NCBI GenBank assembly: GCA_016219075.1
Contig: JACRCJ010000026.1
Span: 1 to 6,972 of the forward strand
From: Deltaproteobacteria bacterium
GTDB taxonomy: Bacteria > Desulfobacterota > GWC2-55-46
Length of the DNA stretch: 6,972 nt
Direction of reading: 5' to 3'
Part shown: in pieces, positions 1-6,093 of the stretch
How positions within the stretch are numbered: position 1 is the first letter of the stretch
Layout: each line of letters begins with the position of its first letter
The notes under the pieces: generated by a model
What the model was told of the DNA's origin: nothing
Seen by the model: the letters and a program-made list of their open reading frames with translations, nothing else
Databases searched by the model: none
Made by a program: the position numbers and the translations under genes

Positions 1-669
1 GGCCGTTGAGAGGTCCTTGTCTATTACGGCGTCAATGCCCCTTAACATCCCATCTTCGTCCTCGACCACAGGCACCCCTCCGCCTCCGGCGGCTATGACG
101 ACTACACCCTCTTCGGCGAGTTTCGCTATCACCCCGGCCTCGACGATACGCCTGGGGCGCGGCGAGGGGACCACGCGCCTGAAACCCCGGAAGCTGTCCT
201 CTTTCATCACCCAGCCGTTAGAGGCCGAAAGAGAGGCCGCCTCTTCCCTGGTATAGAAAGGGCCTACCGGCTTCGACGGGTCGAGGAAGGCCGGGTCTTT
301 GGGGTCTACTACCACCTGGGTGACGACCGTCACCACTTCCTTTATCCTGTGTATCTTGTGGAGCCTGTTATACAGGGTCTGCTGGATGACAAAACCTATC
401 GCGCCGACGGAATCGGCGTCGCAGATGTAGAGCGGCATCGGGGGTACGGCGTTCTTCGCGGATTCGTTCTGGATGACGAGGTTTCCGACGACCGGGCCGT
501 TCCCGTGGGTTATGATGACGCTTGCGCCCCCGGAGACAAGCTCAGCCACATAGGCACAGGCCGCCCTGGCGTTTTCGAACTGCTCCTCTATGGTCCCGGT
601 CCCGCCGCGCCTCACTATGGCGTTGCCGCCGAGGGAGACGACGATCTTGTCATTTACGGAGTTCTTCAA
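1..669 (-). CDS. arcC: Carbamate kinase, 3' end cut by window edge
   Basis: Carbamate kinase interconverts carbamoyl phosphate + ADP and carbamate (then NH3 + CO2) + ATP in the cytoplasm, usually as the ATP-yielding last step of arginine deiminase or other carbamoyl-phosphate-producing catabolism. The 223 visible residues match the amino-acid-kinase fold of this family almost end to end: IVVSLGGNAI at residues 9-18, THGNGPVVGN at 54-63, TQVVVDP at 117-123, KPVGPF at 133-138, RRVVPSP at 164-170, the GGGGVPVV loop at 195-202 and AVIDKD at 214-219. Family members are about 310 residues, so roughly 90 C-terminal residues lie beyond position 1. I chose the TTG at 667-669 because an AGAGGGG ribosome-binding site sits 7 nt upstream and no ATG or GTG occurs in frame near the conserved start. 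No arginine deiminase or ornithine carbamoyltransferase gene is visible, so the pathway it serves is unknown. An intrinsic terminator lies in its leader. Identity is secure; the start codon is likely. Confidence 0.95.
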   Translation of the reverse strand, partial: MKNSVNDKIVVSLGGNAIVRRGGTGTIEEQFENARAACAYVAELVSGGASVIITHGNGPVVGNLVIQNESAKNAVPPMPLYICDADSVGAIGFVIQQTLYNRLHKIHRIKEVVTVVTQVVVDPKDPAFLDPSKPVGPFYTREEAASLSASNGWVMKEDSFRGFRRVVPSPRPRRIVEAGVIAKLAEEGVVVIAAGGGGVPVVEDEDGMLRGIDAVIDKDLSTA

Positions 670-676
670 AACCGCC

Positions 677-683
677 CCCCTCT
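677..683 (-). promoter_or_regulatory. Ribosome-binding site of arcC
   Basis: On the minus strand AGAGGGG lies 7 nt upstream of the TTG at 667-669. This spacing supports the TTG start, which is otherwise easy to miss because no ATG or GTG is in frame nearby. Confidence 0.6.
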
Positions 684-693
684 GCCGCCAATG

Positions 694-723
694 AAAAGGC
701 GGGGCCTTTAAAAAGACCCCGCC
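694..723 (-). terminator. Strong intrinsic terminator in the trxB-arcC gap
   Basis: Read on the minus strand, GGCGGGG pairs with CCCCGCC. The stem continues inward through a G-U pair, a C-G pair and three A-U pairs, giving close to 12 bp with a tiny U-rich loop (stem 698-723). It is followed at once by UUUU (694-697). There is no U-run on the other side, so it works only in the minus direction. It could end trxB transcripts. Because its U-tract stops only about 24 nt before the arcC start codon, it may instead be a conditional terminator inside the arcC leader; an upstream segment (746-759) can pair with its left arm. Confidence 0.8.
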
Positions 724-745
724 GCGCCTGTCCGGTTGAATCCCC

Positions 746-759
746 GGGGTCCTCTTTTT
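746..759 (-). promoter_or_regulatory. Possible antiterminator segment of the arcC leader
   Basis: On the minus strand this segment reads AAAAAGAGGACCCC. Its last 11 bases can pair with GGGGUCUUUUU at 710-720, which is the left arm of the arcC-proximal terminator: four G-C pairs, then A-U, G-C and five further A-U or G-U pairs, with about a 25-nt loop. Pairing this way would block the terminator. The complementarity is visible; a regulatory role is inference, and no ligand-binding aptamer or leader peptide was recognised. Confidence 0.3.
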
Positions 760-775
760 AATTTTTAATCTTCTT

Positions 776-794
776 AAAACCCTGAGATTTCAGG
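776..794 (-). terminator. Weak hairpin just after trxB
   Basis: Twelve nucleotides past the trxB stop codon the minus strand has a 5-bp stem CCTGA/TCAGG with a 4-nt loop (781-794), followed by GTTTT (776-780). The stem is short for an intrinsic terminator, so it may be only partly efficient or an mRNA 3'-end stabiliser for trxB. With the strong terminator at 694-723 it would give two stops in series. Confidence 0.35.
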
Positions 795-806
795 TCCGGT
801 GAGAGT

Positions 807-1715
807 TCATCTGTGTTCCTCGATATACGACTCGGCCATGAAAGCGGCCGTGGCGCCGTCTCCGGCGGCAGTGACGACCTGGAGAAGCGGGGTGGTCCTG
901 CAGTCCCCGGCGGCGTATATCCCCGCAACACTCGTCTCCATCCTCTGGTTGGTCTTTATGAACCCGCTCTCGTCCTTTTCGACATCCACGAAGTCGGTCG
1001 TCGGGTTTATGCCGACGAATATGAAGACCCCCTCGACATCTATATCTTTCGTCCCGTTGGTCTTGAGGTCCTGCACTGAGGCCTTCTGGACAAGCCCGTT
1101 TTCCGCCTTTATCTCCTTGAGTGTGTGGCTCCTCAATATCTCGATATTGGCCGTGGCCTCTACCTTCTCCTGGTGCATCTTCTCGGCCCTGAACTTATCC
1201 CTCCTGTGGACGAGATAGACCTTTGAGGCGATCTTTGAGAGGTACGACGCCTCTTTTACGGCCGTGTCGCCTCCGCCGACGACCATCACGCTCCTGCCCC
1301 TGAAAAACGGCCCGTCGCAGGTGGCGCAGTAGGAGACACCCTTGCCGGTAAGCTCCTTTTCGCCGGGCACGCCCAGGCGCCTGGGCTTTGCGCCCGTGGC
1401 GACGATAACGGCCTTTGCCCTGAACTCCCCCTCCGAGGTCTTCACGACCTTGTCGTCTCCGTCGAGGTCTATCGTGAGGACATCGGCGAACCGTATATCG
1501 AGACCGAGCCCCCTGGCGTGCTCCTCGAACTTCTCCATGAGTCCCGCCCCGCTTATCGAGGGGAAGCCAGGAAAGTTCTCGATGACGTCGCTTACGGCGA
1601 TCTGCCCGCCCACCATCTGTTTTTCAATCAATACGGTCTTGAGGCGCGCCCTCTGGGCGTAGATCCCGGCCGTAAGCCCGGCGGGCCCTCCGCCTATGAT
1701 TATAAGGTCGTACAT
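807..1715 (-). CDS. trxB: Thioredoxin reductase (NADPH)
   Basis: This flavoenzyme passes electrons from NADPH through FAD and a redox-active disulfide to thioredoxin in the cytoplasm. The 302-residue length is normal for the low-molecular-weight bacterial type. Visible motifs in order: FAD-binding IIIGGGPAGLTAGIYA at residues 5-20, ATGAKPR at 106-112, the redox centre CATC at 130-133, NADPH-binding VVGGGDTA at 145-152, HRRDKFRA at 170-177 (the HRRxxFRA 2'-phosphate contact that favours NADPH), and the C-terminal FAD contact AAGDCRTTPLLQVVTAAGDG. All key residues are intact. The frame stays open upstream to 1838, but the ATG at 1713-1715 is chosen because AAGGAGG lies 7 nt before it and the protein then begins MYDLIIIGGG as the family does. 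It stands alone between gaps of 218 bp and 137 bp, so it is probably transcribed on its own; no thioredoxin gene is in the window. Confidence 0.98.
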   Translation of the reverse strand: MYDLIIIGGGPAGLTAGIYAQRARLKTVLIEKQMVGGQIAVSDVIENFPGFPSISGAGLMEKFEEHARGLGLDIRFADVLTIDLDGDDKVVKTSEGEFRAKAVIVATGAKPRRLGVPGEKELTGKGVSYCATCDGPFFRGRSVMVVGGGDTAVKEASYLSKIASKVYLVHRRDKFRAEKMHQEKVEATANIEILRSHTLKEIKAENGLVQKASVQDLKTNGTKDIDVEGVFIFVGINPTTDFVDVEKDESGFIKTNQRMETSVAGIYAAGDCRTTPLLQVVTAAGDGATAAFMAESYIEEHR

Positions 1716-1722
1716 CAAAAAG

Positions 1723-1729
1723 CCTCCTT
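1723..1729 (-). promoter_or_regulatory. Ribosome-binding site fixing the trxB start
   Basis: AAGGAGG on the minus strand, 7 nt upstream of ATG 1713-1715. It decides against the longer reading frame starting at 1838, which would add 41 residues lacking any family resemblance. Confidence 0.85.
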
Positions 1730-1830
1730 GAAATGAACCCTCCCTGCTTAAAGCCCCGGGGTTTTCAGAACAATAAACCGCCCCGCCGCTTTTCTCGGGG
1801 TATTCGAAGGAAATATCGTTAGTCAGCCTA

Positions 1831-1844
1831 CGCGGCAAGCCGCG
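1831..1844. other. GC hairpin with CUUG loop upstream of trxB
   Basis: A perfect inverted repeat: on the minus strand CGCGG-CTTG-CCGCG. The CUUG tetraloop closed by a G-C pair is a known stable RNA loop. No U-run follows in either direction, so it is not a standard terminator. It lies about 115 nt before the trxB start, in either the trxB leader or its promoter region. Confidence 0.45.
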
Positions 1845-1849
1845 CTTAA

Positions 1850-1871
1850 TTAAACCCCGACAGGGGATTAA
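1850..1871 (-). terminator. Possible terminator after nfo
   Basis: On the minus strand TTAA-T-CCCC, loop TGTC, GGGG-T-TTAA: four G-C pairs, one U-U mismatch and four A-U pairs. The descending arm is U-rich (GGGGTTTAATT) and could act as the U-tract. It lies about 62 nt beyond the nfo stop codon. The stem is weak, so this is a tentative end for the EF-G-2/nfo transcript. The rest of the 218-bp gap at 1716-1933 shows only an AT-rich stretch and no convincing -35/-10 pair for trxB. Confidence 0.3.
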
Positions 1872-1933
1872 AAATAAACGATTCTTCCTTAACCCGCTAA
1901 TCGTAAACCAAAAAGAGCCATGAATTCAAGTGA

Positions 1934-2812
1934 TTACTTCTTTTTTTTACTCTTTTCCAATATCCCCCTGACCACCCTTAAGTTCCGGGGGTCGTCCTGG
2001 GGAGTCTTTTTCGGGGTCTCGAGTATCATCGGCACATCCCGTATCTCCGGGTGGGAAAGAAAGAGCCTGAACGCCTCAAGGCCGATACGGCCCTCCCCGA
2101 TGTGTTCGTGGCGGTCGAGGTTGCTGCCGAGGTCCCCCTTGGAGTCGTTAAGGTGTATGACCTTGACCTTATCGAGGCCCACATCCCCGTCGATCGTCTT
2201 GACGAGTCCCTTTATCTCGCCATAGGTCCTCATGGGGTAGCCCGCGGCAAAGGCGTGACAGGTGTCAAAACATACGCCGCATGAAAGCCCAAGCTCCGCG
2301 GCCCGCTCCACAAGGGCGCCGAGGCCCGCGAGATCGCTCCCGAACGAGCTTCCTCCCCCGGCGGTGTTCTCGAAGAGTATCGTCGTCTTTTTACCGAGTC
2401 CTTCCGCGGTTACCCCGGCAAGGGCCTCTTCTATGCGCCTGACGGCGAACCCGGCCCCGAGCTCATGCGGGCTTCCGAGGTGAGTTACAAGGTAGTCGGC
2501 CCCGAGTTCCTCGGCGGTGGTAAGCTCGTTTTTAAAGAGGTCTACGGATTTTCGATAGTTGGTCTCGTCCGGCGAGCTTAAGTTGATGAGGTAGGCGGTG
2601 TGGATGACTACAGGCCATATCCCGGCCTCCTCTCTCCTCTTTCTGAAGAGAGACACTTCTGAAGGGGCGACAGGGCTGAATCCCCAGATCCTCGGGTTCC
2701 TCCCGAATATCTGCATCGAGTCGCACGCAAGCTCTACGGCCCTGTCTACCGAGAGGGCCAGACCCCCGGCAATGGAAGTGTGCACTCCGACGGGCATCCC
2801 CTCAAGCCTCAC
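1934..2812 (-). CDS. nfo: Endonuclease IV (AP endonuclease)
   Basis: This zinc enzyme cuts DNA 5' of abasic sites and trims blocked 3' ends in base-excision repair. The 292 residues form the expected TIM barrel with the full metal-ligand set: H71 (VIHTAY), H111 (VTHLGS), E148 (FENTAGGG), D183 and H186 (FDTCH), H220 (IHLNDS), D233 and H235 (DRHEHIGEG) and E265 (LETP). It is therefore predicted to be active. The GTG at 2810-2812 overlaps the stop of the upstream gene as GTGA, a classic translational-coupling overlap. An ATG five codons later (2795-2797), with GAGG about 9 nt upstream, would give the tighter start MPVGVHTSIAGG and is a fair alternative. The C terminus ends in a lysine run encoded by eight consecutive A residues (plus strand T-run 1941-1948), a spot prone to slippage but too close to the stop to matter much. 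Confidence 0.96.
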   Translation of the reverse strand: MRLEGMPVGVHTSIAGGLALSVDRAVELACDSMQIFGRNPRIWGFSPVAPSEVSLFRKRREEAGIWPVVIHTAYLINLSSPDETNYRKSVDLFKNELTTAEELGADYLVTHLGSPHELGAGFAVRRIEEALAGVTAEGLGKKTTILFENTAGGGSSFGSDLAGLGALVERAAELGLSCGVCFDTCHAFAAGYPMRTYGEIKGLVKTIDGDVGLDKVKVIHLNDSKGDLGSNLDRHEHIGEGRIGLEAFRLFLSHPEIRDVPMILETPKKTPQDDPRNLRVVRGILEKSKKKK

Positions 2813-3789
2813 TTCTTCGCTTTGGCATCGAGTTTTCTACGCGCGGTGGAAGCCAGCACGCTCGGGACGTTCTTGCTCTTGGCGATCTTCTTGAGGTCGT
2901 TCTCGTAGAGGCTGTCCATGAGCTTGATGGAAATGGCGAGCGGGGTCTTGGGGTTCGATATCATCCCCATCTTTATGCTGTAGCTCTTGACCCACTCCCT
3001 GTTCCGGGCTATCTGCCTTAAAAGGTCTTCAGGGGTCCCCTTGGTGTTCGCGACCTTGAGGACCTCGTCCTCGGTTATCCTCGGGTTCTTCAACACGGCT
3101 ATCGAGATGATCTTGTTCGCGTCCTTCACCAGAAGCTCCCTGGCCGATTTGTTGCCGGAGAGCGCGAGCTTGATCTTCTGCCCCATCGACATGTCTTTTA
3201 CGATCTTGTAGATGTTCTCCTCGCCGGCCCCTTTATGGTCTTCCTTCTTGAGCGCCTCCGCCGCCTCGTCGGCAGGCTCTTGCGGGGGCGCCTTTTCCGC
3301 CGGCGGGAGAGAGAGGAGTTTCTCCATCTCTTCGATGATAAGTCTCGATACGTTCGGGTTTTTCCTGAGAGACTCGAGTACGAAGGGCCTGGCGCGGACC
3401 CTATCAATCTCGTCGATAAAGACCGCCGCGATCTCTTCGGGGCCGGTTGCGGCTATGGACTTCAGTGTCTCGTCGTCGGTTGCCGGGTTCGCACCCGCCA
3501 TTATGAGCACGGCGTCTTTTTCACCGTGAAGAGAGACCGTTTTTTTTATCACCAGCGGGTCGAGCTTCTTCTCAAGGGCTTCAACAAGGCGCTCGACCGG
3601 GTATTCGGCGAGCCCCTTTTTGGCGACCTCCGAGACAAGCGTGTTCTTGTCGAATATCAGGACGACAAGCGCCGTCACCTGGTCTTCCGGCGAGAGCGGC
3701 TCCGGCGGCTGGGCCTTTGCCACCTTGAGTTTGATCTCCTCCGGGGTCTCAGGCGAGATGTACTTTAAGAGGCTCTGTTTGACCTTCAT
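2809..3789 (-). CDS. Unrecognised helical-repeat protein
   Basis: I do not recognise a named family for these 326 residues. The protein is rich in Lys, Glu, Leu and Ala, has no signal peptide or membrane segment, and should be cytoplasmic and almost fully helical. Two similar helical halves (about residues 38-162 and 192-320) flank a Pro/Ala/Glu/Lys-rich, probably disordered linker at 163-191. The halves share an NP...TxDE/TEDE...LK...G-PE(E/D) pattern: NPATDDETLK at 101 and NPRITEDEVLK at 235, each followed by a second NP 43-44 residues later (144 and 279). This looks like an internal duplication of HEAT-like or variant leucine-rich-repeat helices, which are usually protein-binding scaffolds. 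The ATG starts 3 nt after the EF-G-2 stop and the TGA overlaps the nfo start, so it is co-expressed with both. AGGAAAAGG lies a rather distant 15 nt upstream, so translation probably depends on coupling. The gene is real; the function is unknown. Confidence 0.88.
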   Translation of the reverse strand: MKVKQSLLKYISPETPEEIKLKVAKAQPPEPLSPEDQVTALVVLIFDKNTLVSEVAKKGLAEYPVERLVEALEKKLDPLVIKKTVSLHGEKDAVLIMAGANPATDDETLKSIAATGPEEIAAVFIDEIDRVRARPFVLESLRKNPNVSRLIIEEMEKLLSLPPAEKAPPQEPADEAAEALKKEDHKGAGEENIYKIVKDMSMGQKIKLALSGNKSARELLVKDANKIISIAVLKNPRITEDEVLKVANTKGTPEDLLRQIARNREWVKSYSIKMGMISNPKTPLAISIKLMDSLYENDLKKIAKSKNVPSVLASTARRKLDAKAKK

Positions 3790-3792
3790 ATG

Positions 3793-5889
3793 TTATGACT
3801 TAGCCTTTTCCTGATGCGCCGCGGCCACTATCTTCTGGCTCAGGTATGTAGGGACCTCCTCGTAATGCGAGAACTCCATGGTGAATATACCCCTGTCGCC
3901 GGTGAGCCCTTTTAAGTCGCTGGCGTAAGTGATGACCTCGGCCATCGGGACGGTGGCCTGTATGGTCTGGCTCCCGGCCTTTGGCTCGGCCCCGAGGATC
4001 TTGCCCCTTCGTGAGTTTATATCGCCGATGCAGTCGCCGAGACAGTCGTCCGGGACATTGAGCTCCATCTTCATTATCGGCTCGAGGATCACCGGGTGCG
4101 CCTGCTCCATCCCTTTTTTGAACCCCATCGAGGCGGCTATCTTGAACGCCATCTCAGAGGAGTCCACCGAATGGAACGACCCGTCGTAGAGCGTCACCTT
4201 GACATCGGTCACGGGAAAACCGGCCAGGACCCCCGAGTGCATCGCCTCCCTTACTCCCTTCTCGACCGCCGGGATGAACTGGCGGGGTATGGAGCCTCCC
4301 GTGATGGCGTCCACGAACTCAAAGCCCTTGCCCCTGGCAAGCGGGCTCAGGTCGAGCCATGCGTCACCGTACTGGCCCTTGCCTCCGGACTGCTTCTTGT
4401 ATTTGCCCTGCACCCTGACGTGCGAGCGGATGGTCTCCTTGTACGGGACCCTCGGGGTCTTGAGCTCGACCTCGCAGCCGAACTTCCTCTTGAGCTTCTC
4501 TATGCTCACCTCGAGGTGGACCTGCCCCACCCCGGAAAGCAGGAACTCGTTCGTCTGCTCGTCCCTCCTGAAATCCAGCGCCGGGTCCTCTTCCATGAGT
4601 TTCGCCATGGCCACGGGGACCTTGTCCTCGTCGGACTTGGTCCTGGGGTGTATCGCGTACGACAACCCCTGGTTTACCGGCGGGAACGGCTGGAAGACCA
4701 CAGGCTCCTCCACATCCGAGAGCGTGTCCCCGGTATAGGTGTCCTTGAGCTTGGCTACCGCTATGATGTCGCCGGGCGTGGCCCTGGAGACCTCCCTGGT
4801 CTTCTTGCCCTCCATGAGGTACAGGTGCGAGAGCCTCTCTTTGACTCCCCTTGAGGGGTTATATACGGTTGAGTCGGCGTGAAGCGTGCCGGAGTATATC
4901 CTGAAGATGGAAAGCTTCCCGGTATACGGGTCTATGATGGTCTTGAAGACGAAGGCCGAAAACGGGGCCGAGGCCTCCGGCTTTCTTTCGACATCTTCTC
5001 CGGTAGACGGGTCCTTCCCCTTTATGACGCCCCTTATCGTACCCTTGTCCAGAGGCGAAGGGAGTGTCAGGTTGACGGCGTCCATCAGGAGGTTTACGCC
5101 CATGTTTCTAAAGGCCGAACCTAAAAAGACGGGGATGAACCTTCTTGTCAGGACCCCTTCGCGTAGCGCCTTCAGGATATCTCCGGCCGGGATATCTTCC
5201 CCGTTCAGGTACTTCTCCGTAAGCCCGTCGTCGGTTTCTGCGACCGCGGCCACCATCTCTTCGCGCATGCGGGAGGCCTGCGTCTTAAGCCCTTCCGGGA
5301 CCTCCTCCACATCATAGCCGCCCGAGAGGTCGTCTTTGTAGATGTACGCCTTCATGGCGACGAGGTCCACCACCCCCTTGAAGTCAGCTCCCTCGCCGAC
5401 GGGCATCTGGACCGGGACCCCCTTTACCTTGAGGACCTTTTCCATGTCGTCCACGGCCCTGAAAAAACTCGCCCTCTCGCGGTCCATCTTGTTGACGAAC
5501 GCGATCCTGCTTACCTCGAACTCGTCGGCGAACTCCCATATCTTCTCGGTCTGCACCTTCACCCCTGAGATGGCCGAGAGGATGACCACCGCGCCTCCGG
5601 TGATCCTTAACGCGTCCCTTGTCTCGGTCAGGAAGTTGGAGTAGCCGGGCGTGTCTATGAGGTTTACCATGTTGCCGCCCCAGTCGTAATGGTGGACCGC
5701 GGCCGAGATGCTTATCTTTCTCTTGTGCTCCTCGGGTTCGTAATCGAGCACCGAGGTCTCGTCATCGACCCGGCCGAGCCTGTCGGTTGCCCCGGCGTTA
5801 AAGAGCATCGCCTCGGACAGAGTGGTCTTGCCGGCCCCTCCGTGTGCGATTATGGAAATGTTTCTTTTGTTTGCCGGCGAGATATCCAA
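3793..5889 (-). CDS. Elongation factor G-like GTPase (EF-G-2 type)
   Basis: A 698-residue translational GTPase with all five EF-G domains: G domain about 1-275, domain II about 305-395, III about 400-478, IV about 480-600 and V about 602-690. Canonical EF-G drives tRNA-mRNA translocation on the ribosome. The GTPase motifs are P-loop AHGGAGKTT at 15-23 (canonical AHIDAGKTT), RKISIS at 57-62 where EF-G has RGITIT, DTPGYSNF at 79-86 where EF-G has DTPGHVDF, NKMD at 133-136 and SAF at 258-260. Domain IV keeps SGGKGQYG at 501-508 and the decoding-site loop HSVDSSEMAFKIA. The altered G1-G3 motifs and the RGRVDDETSVLDYEPEE stretch place it with the EF-G-2/EF-G-like paralogues (for example the Thermus EF-G-2) and not with the str-operon fusA. 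No ribosomal protein genes or tuf flank it. The TTG at 5887-5889 is chosen for its AGGAGGTG site 6 nt upstream. It heads the EF-G-2/helical-repeat/nfo cluster. Confidence 0.93.
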   Translation of the reverse strand: MDISPANKRNISIIAHGGAGKTTLSEAMLFNAGATDRLGRVDDETSVLDYEPEEHKRKISISAAVHHYDWGGNMVNLIDTPGYSNFLTETRDALRITGGAVVILSAISGVKVQTEKIWEFADEFEVSRIAFVNKMDRERASFFRAVDDMEKVLKVKGVPVQMPVGEGADFKGVVDLVAMKAYIYKDDLSGGYDVEEVPEGLKTQASRMREEMVAAVAETDDGLTEKYLNGEDIPAGDILKALREGVLTRRFIPVFLGSAFRNMGVNLLMDAVNLTLPSPLDKGTIRGVIKGKDPSTGEDVERKPEASAPFSAFVFKTIIDPYTGKLSIFRIYSGTLHADSTVYNPSRGVKERLSHLYLMEGKKTREVSRATPGDIIAVAKLKDTYTGDTLSDVEEPVVFQPFPPVNQGLSYAIHPRTKSDEDKVPVAMAKLMEEDPALDFRRDEQTNEFLLSGVGQVHLEVSIEKLKRKFGCEVELKTPRVPYKETIRSHVRVQGKYKKQSGGKGQYGDAWLDLSPLARGKGFEFVDAITGGSIPRQFIPAVEKGVREAMHSGVLAGFPVTDVKVTLYDGSFHSVDSSEMAFKIAASMGFKKGMEQAHPVILEPIMKMELNVPDDCLGDCIGDINSRRGKILGAEPKAGSQTIQATVPMAEVITYASDLKGLTGDRGIFTMEFSHYEEVPTYLSQKIVAAAHQEKAKS

Positions 5890-5893
5890 GACA

Positions 5894-5901
5894 CACCTCC
5901 T
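5894..5901 (-). promoter_or_regulatory. Strong ribosome-binding site of the EF-G-2 gene
   Basis: AGGAGGTG on the minus strand, a near-perfect anti-16S match, with a 6-nt spacer between AGGAGG and the TTG at 5887-5889. It fixes the unusual TTG start and may offset the weaker initiation expected from that codon. Confidence 0.85.
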
Positions 5902-6055
5902 GTATGCTACGGGGTATTGTTCAGCGGGTTGCGGGAAAAGTCCTTTATGTCATTGAGAGGAGCGGTTTTCTGCGGCGTAGCGATCTCCGGGCATTTGATC
6001 CGCCTGAGGACGAGACCGCGACGCTGCGCTCGCTTTTGACGGCGTTTTGAGTCTT

Positions 6056-6079
6056 CCGGCACCCTGTCAGAGGGGCCGG
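6056..6079 (-). other. Strong hairpin after the TPR gene
   Basis: On the minus strand CCGGC and CCCU pair with AGGG and GCCGG, nine base pairs with one bulged U and a 5-nt CUGAC loop, beginning 14 nt beyond the TPR stop codon. No U-run follows, so this is not a standard intrinsic terminator; it could be a transcript 3'-end stabiliser. Its CCGG arm (6076-6079) is also part of a smaller alternative hairpin CCGGA-AGA-TCCGG at 6076-6088, so the two folds exclude each other. The remainder of the gap at 5890-6093 shows no clear promoter. Confidence 0.4.
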
Positions 6080-6093
6080 ATCTTCCGGTACCG

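Noticed and set aside
349..761. Plus-strand frames opposite arcC and its leader
   Set aside because: They are antisense to a clear carbamate kinase and cross the minus-strand terminator; their products show no recognisable motif.
1752..1765. CCCCGGGG palindrome near 1755 as a hairpin or operator
   Set aside because: With no loop it cannot fold as RNA, and such palindromes are common in GC-rich DNA. A second one at 742-749 also lacks supporting context.
1716..1838. Upstream extension of the trxB reading frame adding 41 residues
   Set aside because: The extension has no resemblance to thioredoxin reductase, runs through intergenic hairpin sequence, and the strong AAGGAGG site fits the ATG at 1713-1715.
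1937..1950. A AAA AAG slippery heptamer at the 3' end of nfo as a programmed frameshift
   Set aside because: A -1 shift would add only four residues before another stop, so it more likely just reflects a Lys-rich tail.
4096..4854. 252-residue plus-strand open frame
   Set aside because: It is antisense to the well-matched EF-G-2 coding region; long antisense frames are expected with the strong G/C third-position bias here. It resembles no family I know.
5907..6062. 51-residue minus-strand frame (GTG start at 6060-6062) in the gap before EF-G-2, very rich in Arg and Lys
   Set aside because: There is no ribosome-binding site at a workable distance, the start overlaps a hairpin, and the composition fits a chance open frame in GC-rich DNA. 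Conservation in relatives would be needed to revive it.
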